Positions 35,640 to 48,591 of a stretch of DNA of 64,000 nt are shown here, piece after piece. Below the pieces are notes generated by a model. That model had not been told where the DNA came from. It did not search any database and was given only the letters and a program-made list of their open reading frames with translations. The stretch covers positions 14,769,701 through 14,833,700 of the forward strand of contig JAVTVX010000004.1 of assembly GCA_033439265.1 (NCBI GenBank), written 5' to 3'. Origin of the DNA: Dillenia suffruticosa. Lineage: Eukaryota > Streptophyta > Magnoliopsida > Dilleniales > Dilleniaceae. Each line of letters begins with the position of its first letter. Positions within the stretch are counted from its first letter, which is position 1. The position numbers were made by a program, and so were the translations under genes.

Positions 35640-37070
35640 GCTCCACCTTTAGATGGGCAACATGAGATGCAACCTTTGGATGAAGGTTTCAATATGACAC
35701 ATGATGATACAAACTCAGGTTTGGTTTTCTTAACATTTTTCATATTAAATCTTTTTATATAGTTTTAACACTTCAATTATATACGTGGATAATGTAGGTG
35801 AACAAAGATCCGTGAGAAGAACGAGAGGTCCAACATGTTGTGTTGAAATTTGGTTCTTGAAAGATGACAAGCGCATACTTGTTAAGTTTACTGATCGCAA
35901 CCAACTATGTAGGGAGGATTATAAAAACTTTACCACTTTTTTTGATTCGGTTGTGAGGATAAGTAATCTTGCTTCAATTCAATATCTGAGTTGGCGTAAT
36001 GTTTCTAAAAAAAAACAAAGATGACATGTAGGAAATCATATTAGTATATATTTTACCTCTTCTAACTTTCTCTTTTTTATTTTTTGTTATATTTGTTTTC
36101 AATACTAATATTAGTTTCAATTATAGTTGAAGTGTTAGTTTGAGCCCAATAACCAAAAAGTTCGAAAATGGGTTATGAAAAACATGGGAGAGAAATGGAG
36201 AAATTGAAAGAACGCAATAAAGTCAAAGTGGTTTGATGAGTCACTTGATCTAGAGGAAATAACAATTCGAATTAAAGATGATCAAATCAATCTTATTTAA
36301 TTTAAGGAGTTTGTTAAATATTGGAAAAGTGAGGAGGAAAAGGTAAGTAATATATATATATATAATATGAATTAAAATTAATTATATAATAACATAAATA
36401 TTGTGGTTTTATATAATATTTATGGTAAACTTAACTTTTGTTTAAATTAAATAAAAGTGCTAGAAACAAAAAATGTTATTCTAGAAATCAGTAACGTCAT
36501 TGGCTTGGTTCAAGATCTTTTCCTATGCTCGTGGATGAAAAGGTTGTTTCTTTGTTTTATTTTTATTTTTATTATTTTTGTATAAATGTAAATTATTAGA
36601 TAACTAATGATAATATCTTTTTTATACATTTCATTAGTGTTAGAAAAAGAAGTCAAATGGCATTAGTCCGAATAGAGTAGAATTGTATATAGCGAGTAAA
36701 ACAAGAAATGATGGCTCCATTATAAGTGATGGTGCATCAGAAGTTGTGGTATGTTTATTTTAATTTCTTTCAATTATGTAAACCTTTTTTTTTATATAAT
36801 GAATTGGTTTACAAATATTTTATTATACGTTTTTCTTTCAATTATTTTTTTTTCGCATGACTTTTTAGAAGATGATGAGAAAAGAAATTGAAAGCTCTCG
36901 ATCTTAAAGCAAGGGAATGCTAATTAATTCGAATACTTGGAAGGATGATGTTTTTATCCATGTCAAAGGTGCAAAGAGTAGAGGTAGAGTGAGATGCATG
37001 AGACTTGTTGCCTCTACGTCAAAAGACACATCATCACAATCACAACAAGGCGAAGCAATGGCAGCATAAA
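35640..37070 (+). pseudogene. Second CACTA ORF remnant (Transposase_24-like)
   Basis: Pieces on the plus strand: RSVRRTRGPTCCVE..FLKDDKRILVKFTDRN (35800-35900), MGEKWRNWKNAIKSKWFDES (about 36185-36245), FKEFVKYWKSEEEK (36301-36342), GISPNRVELYIASKTRNDGS (36660-36720), and WKDDVFIHVKGAKSRGRVR (36940-36995). The order and wording fit the plant En/Spm-associated Transposase_24 domain (PF03004), a DNA-binding accessory protein. It is broken by introns or lesions; I cannot separate the two. Confidence 0.65.
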
Positions 37071-37199
37071 ATTTTAAACAAGATTTTATTTAATTCAAGA
37101 ATTCAATATTTTCACTTTTCGAAAAATACTTTGACAGTAGTAATGATGAGTGCATAAGCAATTTTCTTATGGAAGCAAAATAAATTTGCGACGTATCGG

Positions 37200-38690
37200 T
37201 ATGATATACACACTATCGTTGATCACAATTTTTATAGTCATATTTTCATTAAAATGTAACACTCATCATCTTTTCTTTTTTTTTTCATACTATTAGATTT
37301 TATCTGCTCATAGTGTACACCAATCACAAAAAGGCTTCTTTAATCCTAATGAAGGTAAGAATTATATATTTTTTTTCTATACTCCTTTAATCATATTAAC
37401 TATTGTAAATACCTGACTTCTTCCAACAGGCATAAATTTATAGATTTTTAGAACTAACTTATCTGGATATTTTGATACTAACCATAAAAATGCATGTCTT
37501 TGCATATTGAGGATGCTCTGTGAAAAATGCCTGAGCTTGCAGTTCCATGTAATTTGAGTTTGCAATTTATTTGGATGCCTTTCATCTTGTTTGTATTATG
37601 AAATTGATTTGTGAAGCATTTGTCGGCATGTATCTAGCCACGTACATTGTTCATCCAGAAAGTTGAGGTTCCTATTTCTGATGTTAATCTTTGCCTAAAT
37701 TCACTCCTTATATTGAATTTATTAAAGTTACATATGTCTTGAAAATGACAAACCGCAAGTAGCCAAAACCAAGTTAAATCAATTTATTAAAGTTCTTTTG
37801 CTCGTTCATGATTTTGTGTCATGAATCAAGTGGCACATGGTTCCTAACTTATATTGAACTTACCCAGATTATATTCTGAACACATAATATATAACTCAAA
37901 GTGGGTGAGAGTACTTCCTGATATGTTTAAGATTTCATCTTTTCTGTTGCTCAAGTCTAGAATATTTGGCTACCAATTTCTCTTATAGCTACCTCAGAAC
38001 GTTGTTATTTTAATAAAGAGTAGCATTCTGAATTTTCTTTGTCTTGAATTAGCTTATTTGACATTTTCCTAGTATTATAAGATAGTAACCTATAATTTGG
38101 ATGGTTTAATACTTGTTAGCTTATGTATGAACTTGATGGAGCCAAAATTAGGGAAATTATCTTGTAATTGAGATGCTTTTCTAGCTTTCTCACGATATAT
38201 AATATTTTTTCTTTCTTTTGCCCAGACACCTAAAATCTATCCAACGTGGAGCTTGGAGGAGAGTTATAGTTGCAGTTGGATCCAATCCCATGAAGATTGT
38301 TTTCTCACTTATATTCTGTTTATTTGTTATCGTTTAGGTCTTTGATAACACTTGAAATGAACACTTTGAAACAACCAACTATAGTGCTTTTTAAGCCACT
38401 TCTTGGTGGTTCTTAAATTGCTTTCTTTTCTATCAAGTTTTTAATTCTGTTGCATATATTACCAAGGGAAAATAATTCAACACTTTCATTATAGAATATC
38501 TACCATGTTTCTTCTTCTGCTTTGCTTAATGTGCCAAGAATTAATACAATGATTTAGTTACAATTATTCTTTTAAATACTAATAATATTAAAAATAATAT
38601 ACATGGCATATGGTTGTCACAGGCAGGCTAGAGACATAAAACATAATTTATATAGATTTTTATTAGCCTATAGAAAAATACTCGAACCTA
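37200..38690 (+). other. Probable host-derived sequence inside the CACTA element
   Basis: Holds the second copy of the exon-like block (AG, then 59 bases, then GTAAGA at about 37294-37355) and possibly another exon-like piece after CCCAG at 38225, which is open in more than one frame (one reads RHLKSIQRGAWRRVIVAVGS). Neither matches transposase. Capture of host gene fragments by CACTA elements is known; that it happened here is inference. Confidence 0.35.
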
Positions 38691-38970
38691 TTCCAGAGAC
38701 TGGATTGATGCCGGCATGGATCATAACTTATATTGACGGCCAATTACCGTTGGCATAGAATCTAACCTATGCCAGCGGCCATGACGTCCAGCAAAGGTCT
38801 AGACCTATGCCAGTGGTCACCCTGACCGCTGGTATAGACTTTAACTAGCATTGGTATAGCCGGTGGAAATTTTGAACACTAGAGAAAACCCCACAACTTT
38901 TACCGGTGATTTTCAAGGTTTTTACCAATGGTTTTTGACCATTGCTAAAAATCTTTTTTTTTTTGTAGTG
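38691..38970 (+). repeat. CACTA right-end subterminal repeats and terminal inverted repeat
   Basis: Short GC-richer units recur in both orientations: CTATGCCAGCGG, CTATGCCAGTGGTCA, GACCGCTGGTATAGAC, ATTGGTATAGCCGGTGG, and TTACCAATGGTTTTTGACCA with its near-complement. The run then ends in TTTTTTTTTGTAGTG. Such subterminal arrays are where CACTA DNA-binding proteins bind. No equivalent array is seen by eye at the left end. Confidence 0.75.
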
Positions 38971-39607
38971 AATAATGCTATCTTATATGTTTGTATTTAA
39001 AAAATTCATAAAAATTAAAAAAAAGAACATATTCAAAATAAAATAATTATCTTTATTTTTAAAATCTATCGTGATACTGTTTAATAGAGTAATATATGAG
39101 TAAAAATAGAGTATTAAAGTAGCAAAGAGGATGGGAAAATAAGTGAAATAGGAGAAGGAAAATGAGAGGCATGAGTAAGAGTCTCAAGTTTAAGAATGAA
39201 AGAGTCATAAACTGTACTAAATATTGAAAATTTGGAACTATAAAGGTAAAAATCGAAAGTTTTGCATTAATTGTGCACTCTCGACTATATTAGTTTTAAT
39301 TTTGAAGTTTTTTCTCTTTTAAATTTTTTTATTAATCATAATATTTTTTATCTTTTAAATTTTAATTATATCATTATAATAATATTTATATGAATAAAAA
39401 CTATCTAAATATATATATATATATATATAATATTTTTAATTAATTCGATTTTTCGGTTTAATTAAAATAAAAATTAGTAAAACCGATTACTATCCAAATA
39501 AACCAAATTAAAATTTGATTTTACTCAAAATCAAACTATATACCTAAAAACCACCCAAACCCGAAGAAATGGTTTTCTTAATTTTAACCGAATAGTGCTC
39601 ACCCCTA
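38971..39607 (-). mobile_element. Truncated hAT-type MITE, reverse orientation
   Basis: The right end reads CCGAATAGTGCTCACCCCTA (ending 39607), the reverse complement of the left end of the intact copy at 48592. Internal sequence also matches that copy in reverse, for example the stretch around GCATGAGTAAGAGTCTCAAGT (39170-39195). Its other end is missing where it meets the CACTA right end. Confidence 0.7.
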
Positions 39608-41895
39608 ATCATAGCCCAAGTTTTAGAGGTTCTGCATACATCATGTTCAACTCAACTCAAAGTCTTCAAGGTCAAAATCAAGTTCAATTGAAAATCCAAT
39701 CTCAGTCCAAGAGAGAATCCAAGTTATGGCCCAAGAAAAAACAGCAATCTTGTTAAGAAGTGGCTAGAATATTAGGCTAGGAATGCTTTACGTTCTGGCA
39801 AATGAGCTAATGGGGCCTGTTCTAGCCATTAGACATATGGACAACAATGATCAACAATTCATTTGAAGTTTTAGATTGCGTTTCTAGCATTGTAAAAGAT
39901 TACAACACCGTAAATGAGTCAAAGAGAGGTCTAGAACATAGTCCAGAAGAAGTCTAGAGCGAACAATCAGGGCATAATCCGTTAAAGCTTTGAGATCATT
40001 TTCTCTGGCATAGCTTGGATATTTCAAGGCCCAATAAATGTCAAAGGGAGCCCAAAATCAAGTCAAACTCAACCCAAGAAGTGGCCTAATCTACCAAGGA
40101 TGGACTAGGCACAGAAATATTTTAACAACTAAAAAAACTAATCATTGAAAAGTTGTCCAACAGCTTTCCAATGACTAATTCTCTCTCTCTCCCTCTCTAT
40201 CAGGTAGTTGGTCACTTTTGCTCATAGATATGTGTCTTCTCTTCTCATTTGAAACATTGAGAGTGAGAAAGAATTAAAAATGTAAAGAGAGTATTGTAAA
40301 GATACCAAAAAGAATTGAATATAGAGAAAGGTTTTTGAAAAATCAAAAAACTAAGAATTATCTTTTCTCTTATTGGAATCTCTATATCACTTCCCTCTCA
40401 ATCTCTCATTTCTAAAGTAGAATCAAAAGGTTAGAGAACAATCTTCTGTTTAGTTGAAATATATATATATTTTTTATCTCTCTATATCTTATATTCTGGG
40501 CATTATCTATCCTCTTTCTCTATCACTTTTGTAATGGTCATTTGTCCCTTTTTACTTGGACATCTAGCCATCTTTTTCATTGTAATGCTTTCTTTAAAAA
40601 ATACAAAGAAATTCCTTTGTTCTTTTATCTTGTTGTTCTGGATATCCAAAGTTCTTCATGGACTTAGAGTAATCTCCTCTAAGTTTCCTTCTTGCTTTCA
40701 AGCCTGTATCCAGAACCATGATTGAAAAGGGAGTTTCTAATCTTTCACTTTTGGAAAATTAAGTTTCAAGAGGTATTTTGGTTGGAATACTTGGAGTAAT
40801 GTTCCCTATACTCTTTTTTTTGAACATGGTATCAAAACATGTTACATCCTATGTATTTTCATGAGCATTTAGTGGCTAAGAAGAAAAAATTATATCTTGC
40901 CTAAGATAACCAAATGTGGGACAATCTTTCCCAAAGTAAGACAGAAAGTTGGCATTCATACTAGCACTTAATGGCACTTTAGAAAAACTCTATCTCGAAA
41001 GCAACTTGGGTTTCAATCCCCTCCTACTTGATGCTTCCAGCAAGTGGAAATGAAGGCGTGCAGCTAGTGGCTAGAAAAATGGAGCCAATCTTTCCCCATA
41101 TATGGACAAAAAATGCAGTGCTAGAAATTGACTATTGAAAGTCCCTTTATGTTACCCAAACCTTCAAGAAAAATCCAATACTTGCCAGCTCTAGAATGTT
41201 CTGTTCAATTTAGAAAAATTTTTAGGAGCAATCAAGCACGTCGATTCTTGAAGGCATTTCAAACCAGCCCAAATATGTCAAGATTCGATTCATAATCCAG
41301 GTTCGATGCTTGTTTAAAGTTTTTCAAAAAATGAATATACGTTTTTATGATTAACTAAATATATATATCAAGAGATGTAATATTTTTAGAAGACATGTTT
41401 TACTTTTCACGTAAAAACATTTGTAGATTTTTGGCTTTCACCACATCAATCAAGCGGTCTCCCATGTCGATCCCATGAAGAGGAAAGCACGGAGCAAGGG
41501 GAGGAGAACCAATAAATTTCAGTAAATGGGGAGGAGTTTAGAATTTTGAGCAAGGAAGATGAAGAGCCCTTCGCTTCAAGCTTTGTCTCCAAGGAATCCT
41601 TTTACCAAACTTAAGCGGGAGTATTAGAAATCAGAGATAAACTGGTAAGGTGCTGCTAGACACCAGAGACCTTATCATAGCCCAAGTCTTGAAGGTCCTG
41701 TACATATCTTGTTTAATTCATCTCAAACTCTTTAAGATTCAAGACCAAGCTTAATTGAAGGTCCAATCTTAGCCCAAATCATGGCTTAAAAAGAAATACC
41801 AATCTAACCCAAAAGTGGCAAGAATATCAGGCAAAGGAACGTATTGAGTTTTGGCCACCTATGTTAATTGGGCCTTTTTCACATAGACATTAGAG
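39608..41895 (+). mobile_element. Internally deleted LTR retrotransposon (LARD/TRIM-like)
   Basis: A 5' LTR (39608-40826, start cut off by the MITE) ends GAACA. It is followed at once by a Met-tRNA-type primer site TGGTATCAAAACATG (40827-40841). A polypurine tract CTTAAGCGGGAG (41610-41621) precedes a 3' LTR starting TATTAGAAATCAGAG (41622). About 220 bases of the two LTRs align (ATCATAGCCCAAGT..GAAGGT.C, at 39608 and 41674) with much divergence. The 0.8-kb interior codes nothing recognisable. The 3' LTR is cut short by the LINE. Confidence 0.65.
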
Positions 41896-44178
41896 GATAT
41901 TTCAATCCTAGCACCTTTGATCAGGTTGATCATGTTTGCAACTATTCATACACACTTGGGGACTTTGGAATGGGAGGTGCTCACTGACTTTGAGATTGGG
42001 AAGGGTTTGAGATAAGGAGATCTGCTATCTCCATATCTCTTTATTCTTGTTATGGAAAAATTGGCATACATGATTCAAAACCAGGTATCTTGTAAACTTT
42101 AGAATCTAGTATATATGTCAAGGAGAGGGCCAGCCATCTCCCAACTTTTCTTTGCCGATGACATAATGTAGTTTGGAGATGTGAATCCAAAAAATTTAAC
42201 TACCGTTCTTGATTATCTTTGAGAGTTTTATAGAGTGCAGTGGTTTGACTGTGAATCCAGAAAAATATAAGTTGTTGTCTCACTAAAGGCCCCTTTAGCT
42301 TTAAAATATAGTTTGGTTGCCCAATATCACTTCACCCTTACGAATGACTTAAGGATATATCAAGGGTTTCTTATCATGCATTGCCAAGTCAAAAAGACCC
42401 TTTACCAATACTTGGTCGAGGAGGTGCAGAACAAATTTGTCAATTGAAAACTGAAGACTTTGAGCATGGTAGAATGCAGAACTTTAAGTCAAGTTGTCAC
42501 TTTCTCTATTTCTTTATATACTATGCAGATAGTATGGTTGTCAGCTCACACCTGTATTCAACTTGATCAGATTAATCGGTAGTTTGTATGGGGAGATATA
42601 GATGGTACTCGCTGAGTCCATGCTCTGTGATGGGATTTGGTCTGTACCCTGAAGAACTTACGAGGCTTAGGTATCTAAATTACTCAGAAGTATAACCGAG
42701 CCCTCTTGACTAAGTTGGGATGGAGGCTTGTGTCAGGAGATTCTGTTATTTGGTATGAGGTCTTTCAGAACAAATAAATGAGATAGGGGAGTTTCCTTCA
42801 ATGTAACAGAAAGGTAGGATGTTCTCCTCTTTGGCATGGTCTCATGGGGTTTCGAGGAGACTTGGCAAAGCGCCTTCAATAGAAATTGGGAAATGGTCAT
42901 TATTTCAGCTTTTTGGATGATATTTGGGTGGGTACAACTCCGTTGGTTCTTCAGATTCCTAAAATCGCTAGGTTTTTGGATGAGTTGTAAGTAGTAAGTC
43001 AGTTTATTACTTTAAAAAGAACGTAAGACATCCCATATTTTGAGACCCTTCTTCCATGATCCATTGTGAAAGAGATTAGAGGGATCATGAATCTTAGTGA
43101 TATGATGGCTTGAGACTATATTTGTTGGGGAGGAAATCCCTCGGGAGCATTTTTGGTTAAGTCAGCCTATATGTTTTGACCACAGGAACGAATGAGCTCA
43201 GCATCATTGAATTCTTAGCAGTGGATTTGTCGCTTATGATGTTAGAAAAGAATTAAGCTTATGGTGTGATTAGCAGTCTATGGTGTTTGGATTACAAATG
43301 ACATCTGTTTCTACAGGAAGATCATCACAGATGCCCTTTACCCTCTCTGTCATGATTTGCGAGAGACAGTGTCTCATCTATTTAGGGATTGTGTAGTTAC
43401 TCATCAGGTATGGCCTCGAGTTTTTCGTACTCCTTGTCTCCATAAGTTGGTATAGATGTACCTCCCAAATTATAACTGACTGGTCCAGAATTGCTTGTCA
43501 CATGCACATAATTCAAATACACCATGGTTTGTGTCCTTCATTTATACCTTGTGGGCTATTTGGAAGGCCCGATGTCGCCATGTTTTTGAAGGTATCACTT
43601 TCTCCCTAGATGGAGTCATAACTACGGCCAAAGGTATGTTCGAGAAGGAGGTATAGCTATTTTGAAGAGCTCCTTCCAGATTTCGTGTATAGGCCTTTGG
43701 ATCTCTTAGTCTCCCCCTCTAACATGAACTTATAAGTTGAATACCAGATGACTTGTCACTTTTGCATTCCCGTTTAGCCGGTGTGTATAGACTTATTTGG
43801 GATGAGTTTGGTTTATAGATTTGCTATTTCATAGGGAATAAGGGGTCGCCGAACCTTTCATGGCAGAATTATGTGAAGTTAGAGAGGGATTACGACTGGT
43901 GCTCATTTAAAGATCTCCCTGGTGATTGTTGAGTTGGATTCTGCTAATCTTGTCGAAACTCTTTCATCACAAAAGGGTGGCTAGCTAGAATTTAGGAGGT
44001 TTGGTTTGTTCCTCGTGAGGGTAATCAATGTACTAATAGTTTAGCCTACATGGGCCATTCAATTCCCCTAGGGATTCATGAGTTGTATGCTCCTCCTTGT
44101 GAGGTGTAAAGAGTCTCAAGCGGGTTAGTGTTATTCTGTCGTTAGTCTATCTATTCCCTTGTAATAAAAAAATACAAT
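41896..44178 (+). mobile_element. 5'-truncated LINE (L1-type non-LTR retrotransposon)
   Basis: Decayed ORF2 in several frames. RT pieces: GFEIGKGLR.GDLLSPYLFILVMEKL (41985-42065), then the catalytic box LFFADDIM (about 42148-42171). A downstream thumb/zf-RVT part includes NRALLTKLGWRLVSGDSVIWYEV near 42700 and LCHDLRETVSHLFRDCVV near 43350. An RNase H-like end has WFVPREGNQCTNSLAYMGHS near 44010. It ends in an A-rich tail AATAAAAAAATACAA at 44163. The endonuclease half of ORF2 is absent, as expected for a 5'-truncated copy. Confidence 0.75.
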
Positions 44179-45160
44179 AGCCAAATAATGATAAGCAACA
44201 TAGTCTATGATGCACGAAAACTTTGAGTACTAGCGTTTTCCCATTTCTGAAACGTTTTTCATCTCTAAAACGTTTCCATATATTAAATTAATTAATATTT
44301 ACACAAAATTCTTATATTTTTTTATATTTACATATTTTTTCATATTTACTAAATTATTTATTTATTTAATTATAATTATAATTTTTTTTATATTTTTTAT
44401 CTTATGTTTAATAATTATATATTTAATTATTTTTTATTTTTATTATAAAATATAGTTATTTTATTATTTTTGAAAAATAATTAATATTTATATAAAAATC
44501 TTTATATTTTTTATATTTATATATCTATTCACATTTTCATTTATTATATTTTTATAAAACATTATTTTATTATATCGTTTTATATCCTTTTGCATTTTCT
44601 TATTTCTATTGTGATGCAATATAGACATCAGTCATCCATAAATTTTGTATTTGTGGATGGAATCCCTGGTAGGGGTTAAAATGGTAAATCTGATTCATTG
44701 AGAGTTATCAAAAGAATAACGGCTGAAATCAGAGTTTTGAGATTCCACTTTAAAAAATGAACCTAACTTGGGATGTGACAATATATCTAAGAAATTATCT
44801 CATCATACGTAATCTCATGGATCGATGAAAACTGATATTTACTTAATAGTTGCAATAGCTTTGTGCTGTTTGCCCTTTCTGGGTGTTAGCGGGGGGAGAG
44901 AGAATGGTCGACTTAGTCACCCTCGCTTGCCCTAAAACTCCATATGTACACGCACTCTCTCTCTCTGCAATCCCAATTCCCAATAGCTCCATCCAGGCGT
45001 GATGCTTGTGTTCTATGTTTTTCTCTGAAGACCTAACTTTACTATTAAACTTGTGCTATCCAGTGAAAACGTGCCGAAATTCATGATTTTCGTCCTTTAC
45101 AGTTGAATAATCTATTGGCAAGTCCAGTTTGTTTTTCTTAGAACAATGAATACAAGTTTC
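44179..45160. other. AT-rich region before the ABCC13 remnant
   Basis: 44270-44600 is extremely AT-rich (TATTTTT/ATTATTT type), with no coding features. From 44870 the composition turns GC-richer, with a GGGGGGAGAGAGAG run and a CT tract (44956-44966). This may be the remains of the ABCC13 promoter and 5' leader. Confidence 0.5.
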
Positions 45161-45881
45161 AACTTTGATTAATGGAGGTTCCTGTACATGATTTTTGAAT
45201 TGAAATTTTGATCCAACTGTCTGCAACAGCTGGTGGGGGATGGCAATGGCTTCTTGGAGTGTTTCGACAATATATATCTTATAATTCACTTTGTATAGAG
45301 AAAATTATTTGCATTGTTGTTTTTTTGGGGGGGGGGGAATGTGAAATCTGTTCTGCCTTGATGCTTGTTACCTTGTTAGGTTTTGTGGGGAATCTGGTGA
45401 CCCTGCTTATAATGGCTGCTCTTGGGATTACTGTTCGGATTGCAAGGGGATTACGCGCGGTAAGTTGTTGTTTCATTACAGTCCCCATTGGAAAAGACGG
45501 GAGAATTTCGAGTGTTCCATTATAGACTCTAATCCTTATTGAGTGAAAGATTCCTTAAATTTTGTTTTCATCTTAAGTGACCGTCCTATTATATGTGCTT
45601 TATTGATGATTCATTGTCAATAGGAAAATGCATTCATGTCAATTGTGCGTTGTGCATTTCAGTGCTTTCATGGGGGAGCTTAAACAATACTCATCTTGGC
45701 ATAAACCATTTCTTTTTTAGCTACTTTGGTTCAAGTTGCACTTGCTTCACTATGTATATTTGCACTGATTCCATGTTTTGACTAAAGAGCAATTAAATTC
45801 TCATCTTGTCCATTGCAGTTGCAATCTTCTTTTAAGCTTCTCATTAGACTTTAAAATTTCTCTATAGTTTGTGGTTTTGTG

Positions 45882-45986
45882 TGTAAATTTGTCCATAAGG
45901 TCTGAACTGTCCTCAATGTAAATTTGTCCATAAGTTCTGAACTGTCCTCAATGTATATTTGTCCGGAAGGTCTGAACTATCCTCTC
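45882..45986. repeat. Three tandem copies of a 35-bp unit
   Basis: TGTAAATTTGTCCATAAGG followed by TCTGAACTGTCCTCAA repeats at 45882, 45917 and 45952 with few changes, in the first intron of the ABCC13 remnant. Confidence 0.9.
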
Positions 45987-48591
45987 CGTATCCTGACTGT
46001 GAAACATAAATGCAGAGGTGATGTAGATTTCCATCCTCTATTACTTTCTTCAACAATTAAAATTCAAAGCCAAGTGGCATGACACAAGTATTATTTATAA
46101 GGTACAATCTGAAAACAGTTCCATATTGTTTAAAAAAAGTTTCAAAATGCTATTAATAATGTATTCAAACCTTGCAGATGCATTTTTACGGAAGGTTTTC
46201 TTGCATTTTATCCCTGCAATTGGAGCATTTCTTTCTTTTCTCAATGTGGTGTTGCTGTTAAGGAAATCAATATCTGGGGACTAGATTGTGCATCATTTAT
46301 GGTTTCTCAGAATATCTCAATTGTGTGTCTGGGTCAGCTTCAGTGCTTAAATCATGGGATGAATTGAAATGAAGTTTGTATTTCACTGCTTTAATCTTTT
46401 CTCAGTGTTGTTTCTACCCTTTGATCTCATTGTAGACTATTGTCCTGCTCTTCTCCAAGTGTGACTACTGGTGCATTCTGGTTTATAGTCGAATTCTCTG
46501 CCTTTTGGTGGACGATGAAAACTCTTCTTGGGATTCCTTACATGCTGATGACCTCTTCATTTGAGGTACTACACATTTTCCGTGTTGTCTTGAGTCAGAG
46601 TTCTAAATTAAAATTTTCGGACCCTGATGGGATGGCCATTTCCAAACCTGTCTTTGAAGTGAATTTATGATACTACAATATAGACAATAATAAGTATGTA
46701 TATGTTATCAATCATGTACTTGACGTTTTATCTATTTGCATCCATTTTCTGATACTTTCATTTCAAGCAATGAATCCCTCTTTTCATTGTTGGATGCACT
46801 TTGCCCAGAAGATATTCAAAGCATCGAAATGAGATGTTAAAAGATAGTAAGGAACCAAAAAGAATGACAGGAAATCATCAGAGATGCCTCTGTCCTTGGT
46901 AAGCTTCCATTAAATCATGGTTAGATTGTATCCATTTTGGCAGCGCTGCAGTATACAAACAGTTAGAATTTTTTTGGTTCCCTCTGGTCTGGCTCCTTGG
47001 TGATTAGAATAGGAATCATAAGTTCTTATGATTCAGAAGTCAGAAGTTGATTTATGCTACTTTTTGTTTGTTTCTGGGTTCTATAATCCTCTGATTTTGT
47101 TCTAGTTGTTTATATGTTGATGCACCATCTCTTCCTTGCAGAAAGATTGCACCTCTGGTCCCTTCTCCTATCTTTATCATGGTAATTAGTGATAGCTTGC
47201 AGTTTAATTCTGTGGATATTTGTAAGGGATTATTTGTAAAGTTGAGGCTTTTGCTTGCAAAGTCTGACTTTATTTCTTTTACAAATATCAAGTCACTAAG
47301 ATTATGTACATATTGGGAGAATTGGTGAGCAGAAACATTAGGCTAGCAGCTCATGCTTTAAACTATTCGTGTCCTTTTTTGTTCCTTGTTGATTTTGAAA
47401 AAGATTCTTCCATCTTTTCTATCTGGAATTCGTTATTTCAATAAGGAAATTTATCTCTTAGCATCTTTTTTTGTTTATGAAACTTCATTTTATAATCAGT
47501 ATGATGACCCAGGTTTTAGCCGTGCTGTAAGAGAACTGTTTCATCTCGGTAGATATCATGTTCGACGTATCCATTAACATCATTAGAATAAAGTGTGCAT
47601 CTTTAGAGAGCAAGTAAGCCCATTTCAAAATTTTCTTTAGCATAGTTGAATAATTTTTTTTCACCTTTTTTTTGGGGGTTAAGAAAAATTTAATTTATTT
47701 GGTGGACCTATAATGGCTGTTTTTGTTTTTGGTTTAAGACATATGATGACTTACATGGCTTATGGTTACTGTAATTTGTCATTTTAGCAATATCTGGATT
47801 GCATCCTTTTTATTTCCTTTAGATTGCATATGCAACTAATTATCTGCCCTTGGTTAGTAGTGTTTCAACTGTATTTAGCCACCTCATTTTTTTAGGATGA
47901 CTAATTCTTTGCTTCAATTGGTAAATTTTCTCAGGACCAATTTTGAAATCAAGTTTGTATTAGTTTTTAATTTGAAATAATAGTAAATATCATGAGAGTG
48001 GGTGAGGAAACCTAAAATGACAATTAAGAGTTAGGGGCTAAGGCAGCATATTATATCCAAAGTGGAAATACATGGAGTCCTATTGATAGAGAGGACATGT
48101 TATGAATTCTAGTATCATTTTTTTGTTTGTTTGTTCATAATATTAATATCTCATTTTTTTTAATTAGAAATATGTGGTTTAAAGAGACATCCTCTTTCTT
48201 AGTTTCTCAAGCATTTAAAATAAGGGATTGGCCAATTAGTTTTTCATAACGAAGCAAATAATGGGCCGAATCTTCAGCTTTCCTAAAAACAACTTGAGTA
48301 TTTTAAGATGTGGTAATTCAAAATCATGCAAGAGCAATTGAGCTAACACTTGATTAGTGGCAGATTTTTGCCAAAAGAATTTCAATTTTGGAATGGATTG
48401 GTTGGATAAGATCCACACAAATCTTCACTAAAAAACTCCATTAAGATCTACTCAAATTTGACAACAAACACATTGTTGACACGAAGAATTATGGAGGAAT
48501 CCTTTTTTGTTTTCCTTTTCTTGTATATAACTACAATTTGCTATAGTATGGTACATGAGTGTGCAAGTAAAACAATGCAATGTGGTGCAAC

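Larger units (their letters stand above)
29523..38970 (+). mobile_element. CACTA (En/Spm-type) DNA transposon, decayed and interrupted
   Basis: Contains a Tnp2-type transposase (about 30080-35420) and a second ORF of Transposase_24 type (about 35780-37070). The right end is well marked: 38961-38970 reads TTTTGTAGTG, the complement of CACTACAAAA, preceded by GC-richer subterminal repeats (38690-38960). The left end CACTACAAAAAAAAGA at 29523 is less certain: subterminal repeats are not visible and the 3-bp flanks (TAT left, AAT right) differ. A solo copia LTR is nested at 30900-32934. Stops and frameshifts indicate it is immobile by itself. Confidence 0.65.
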
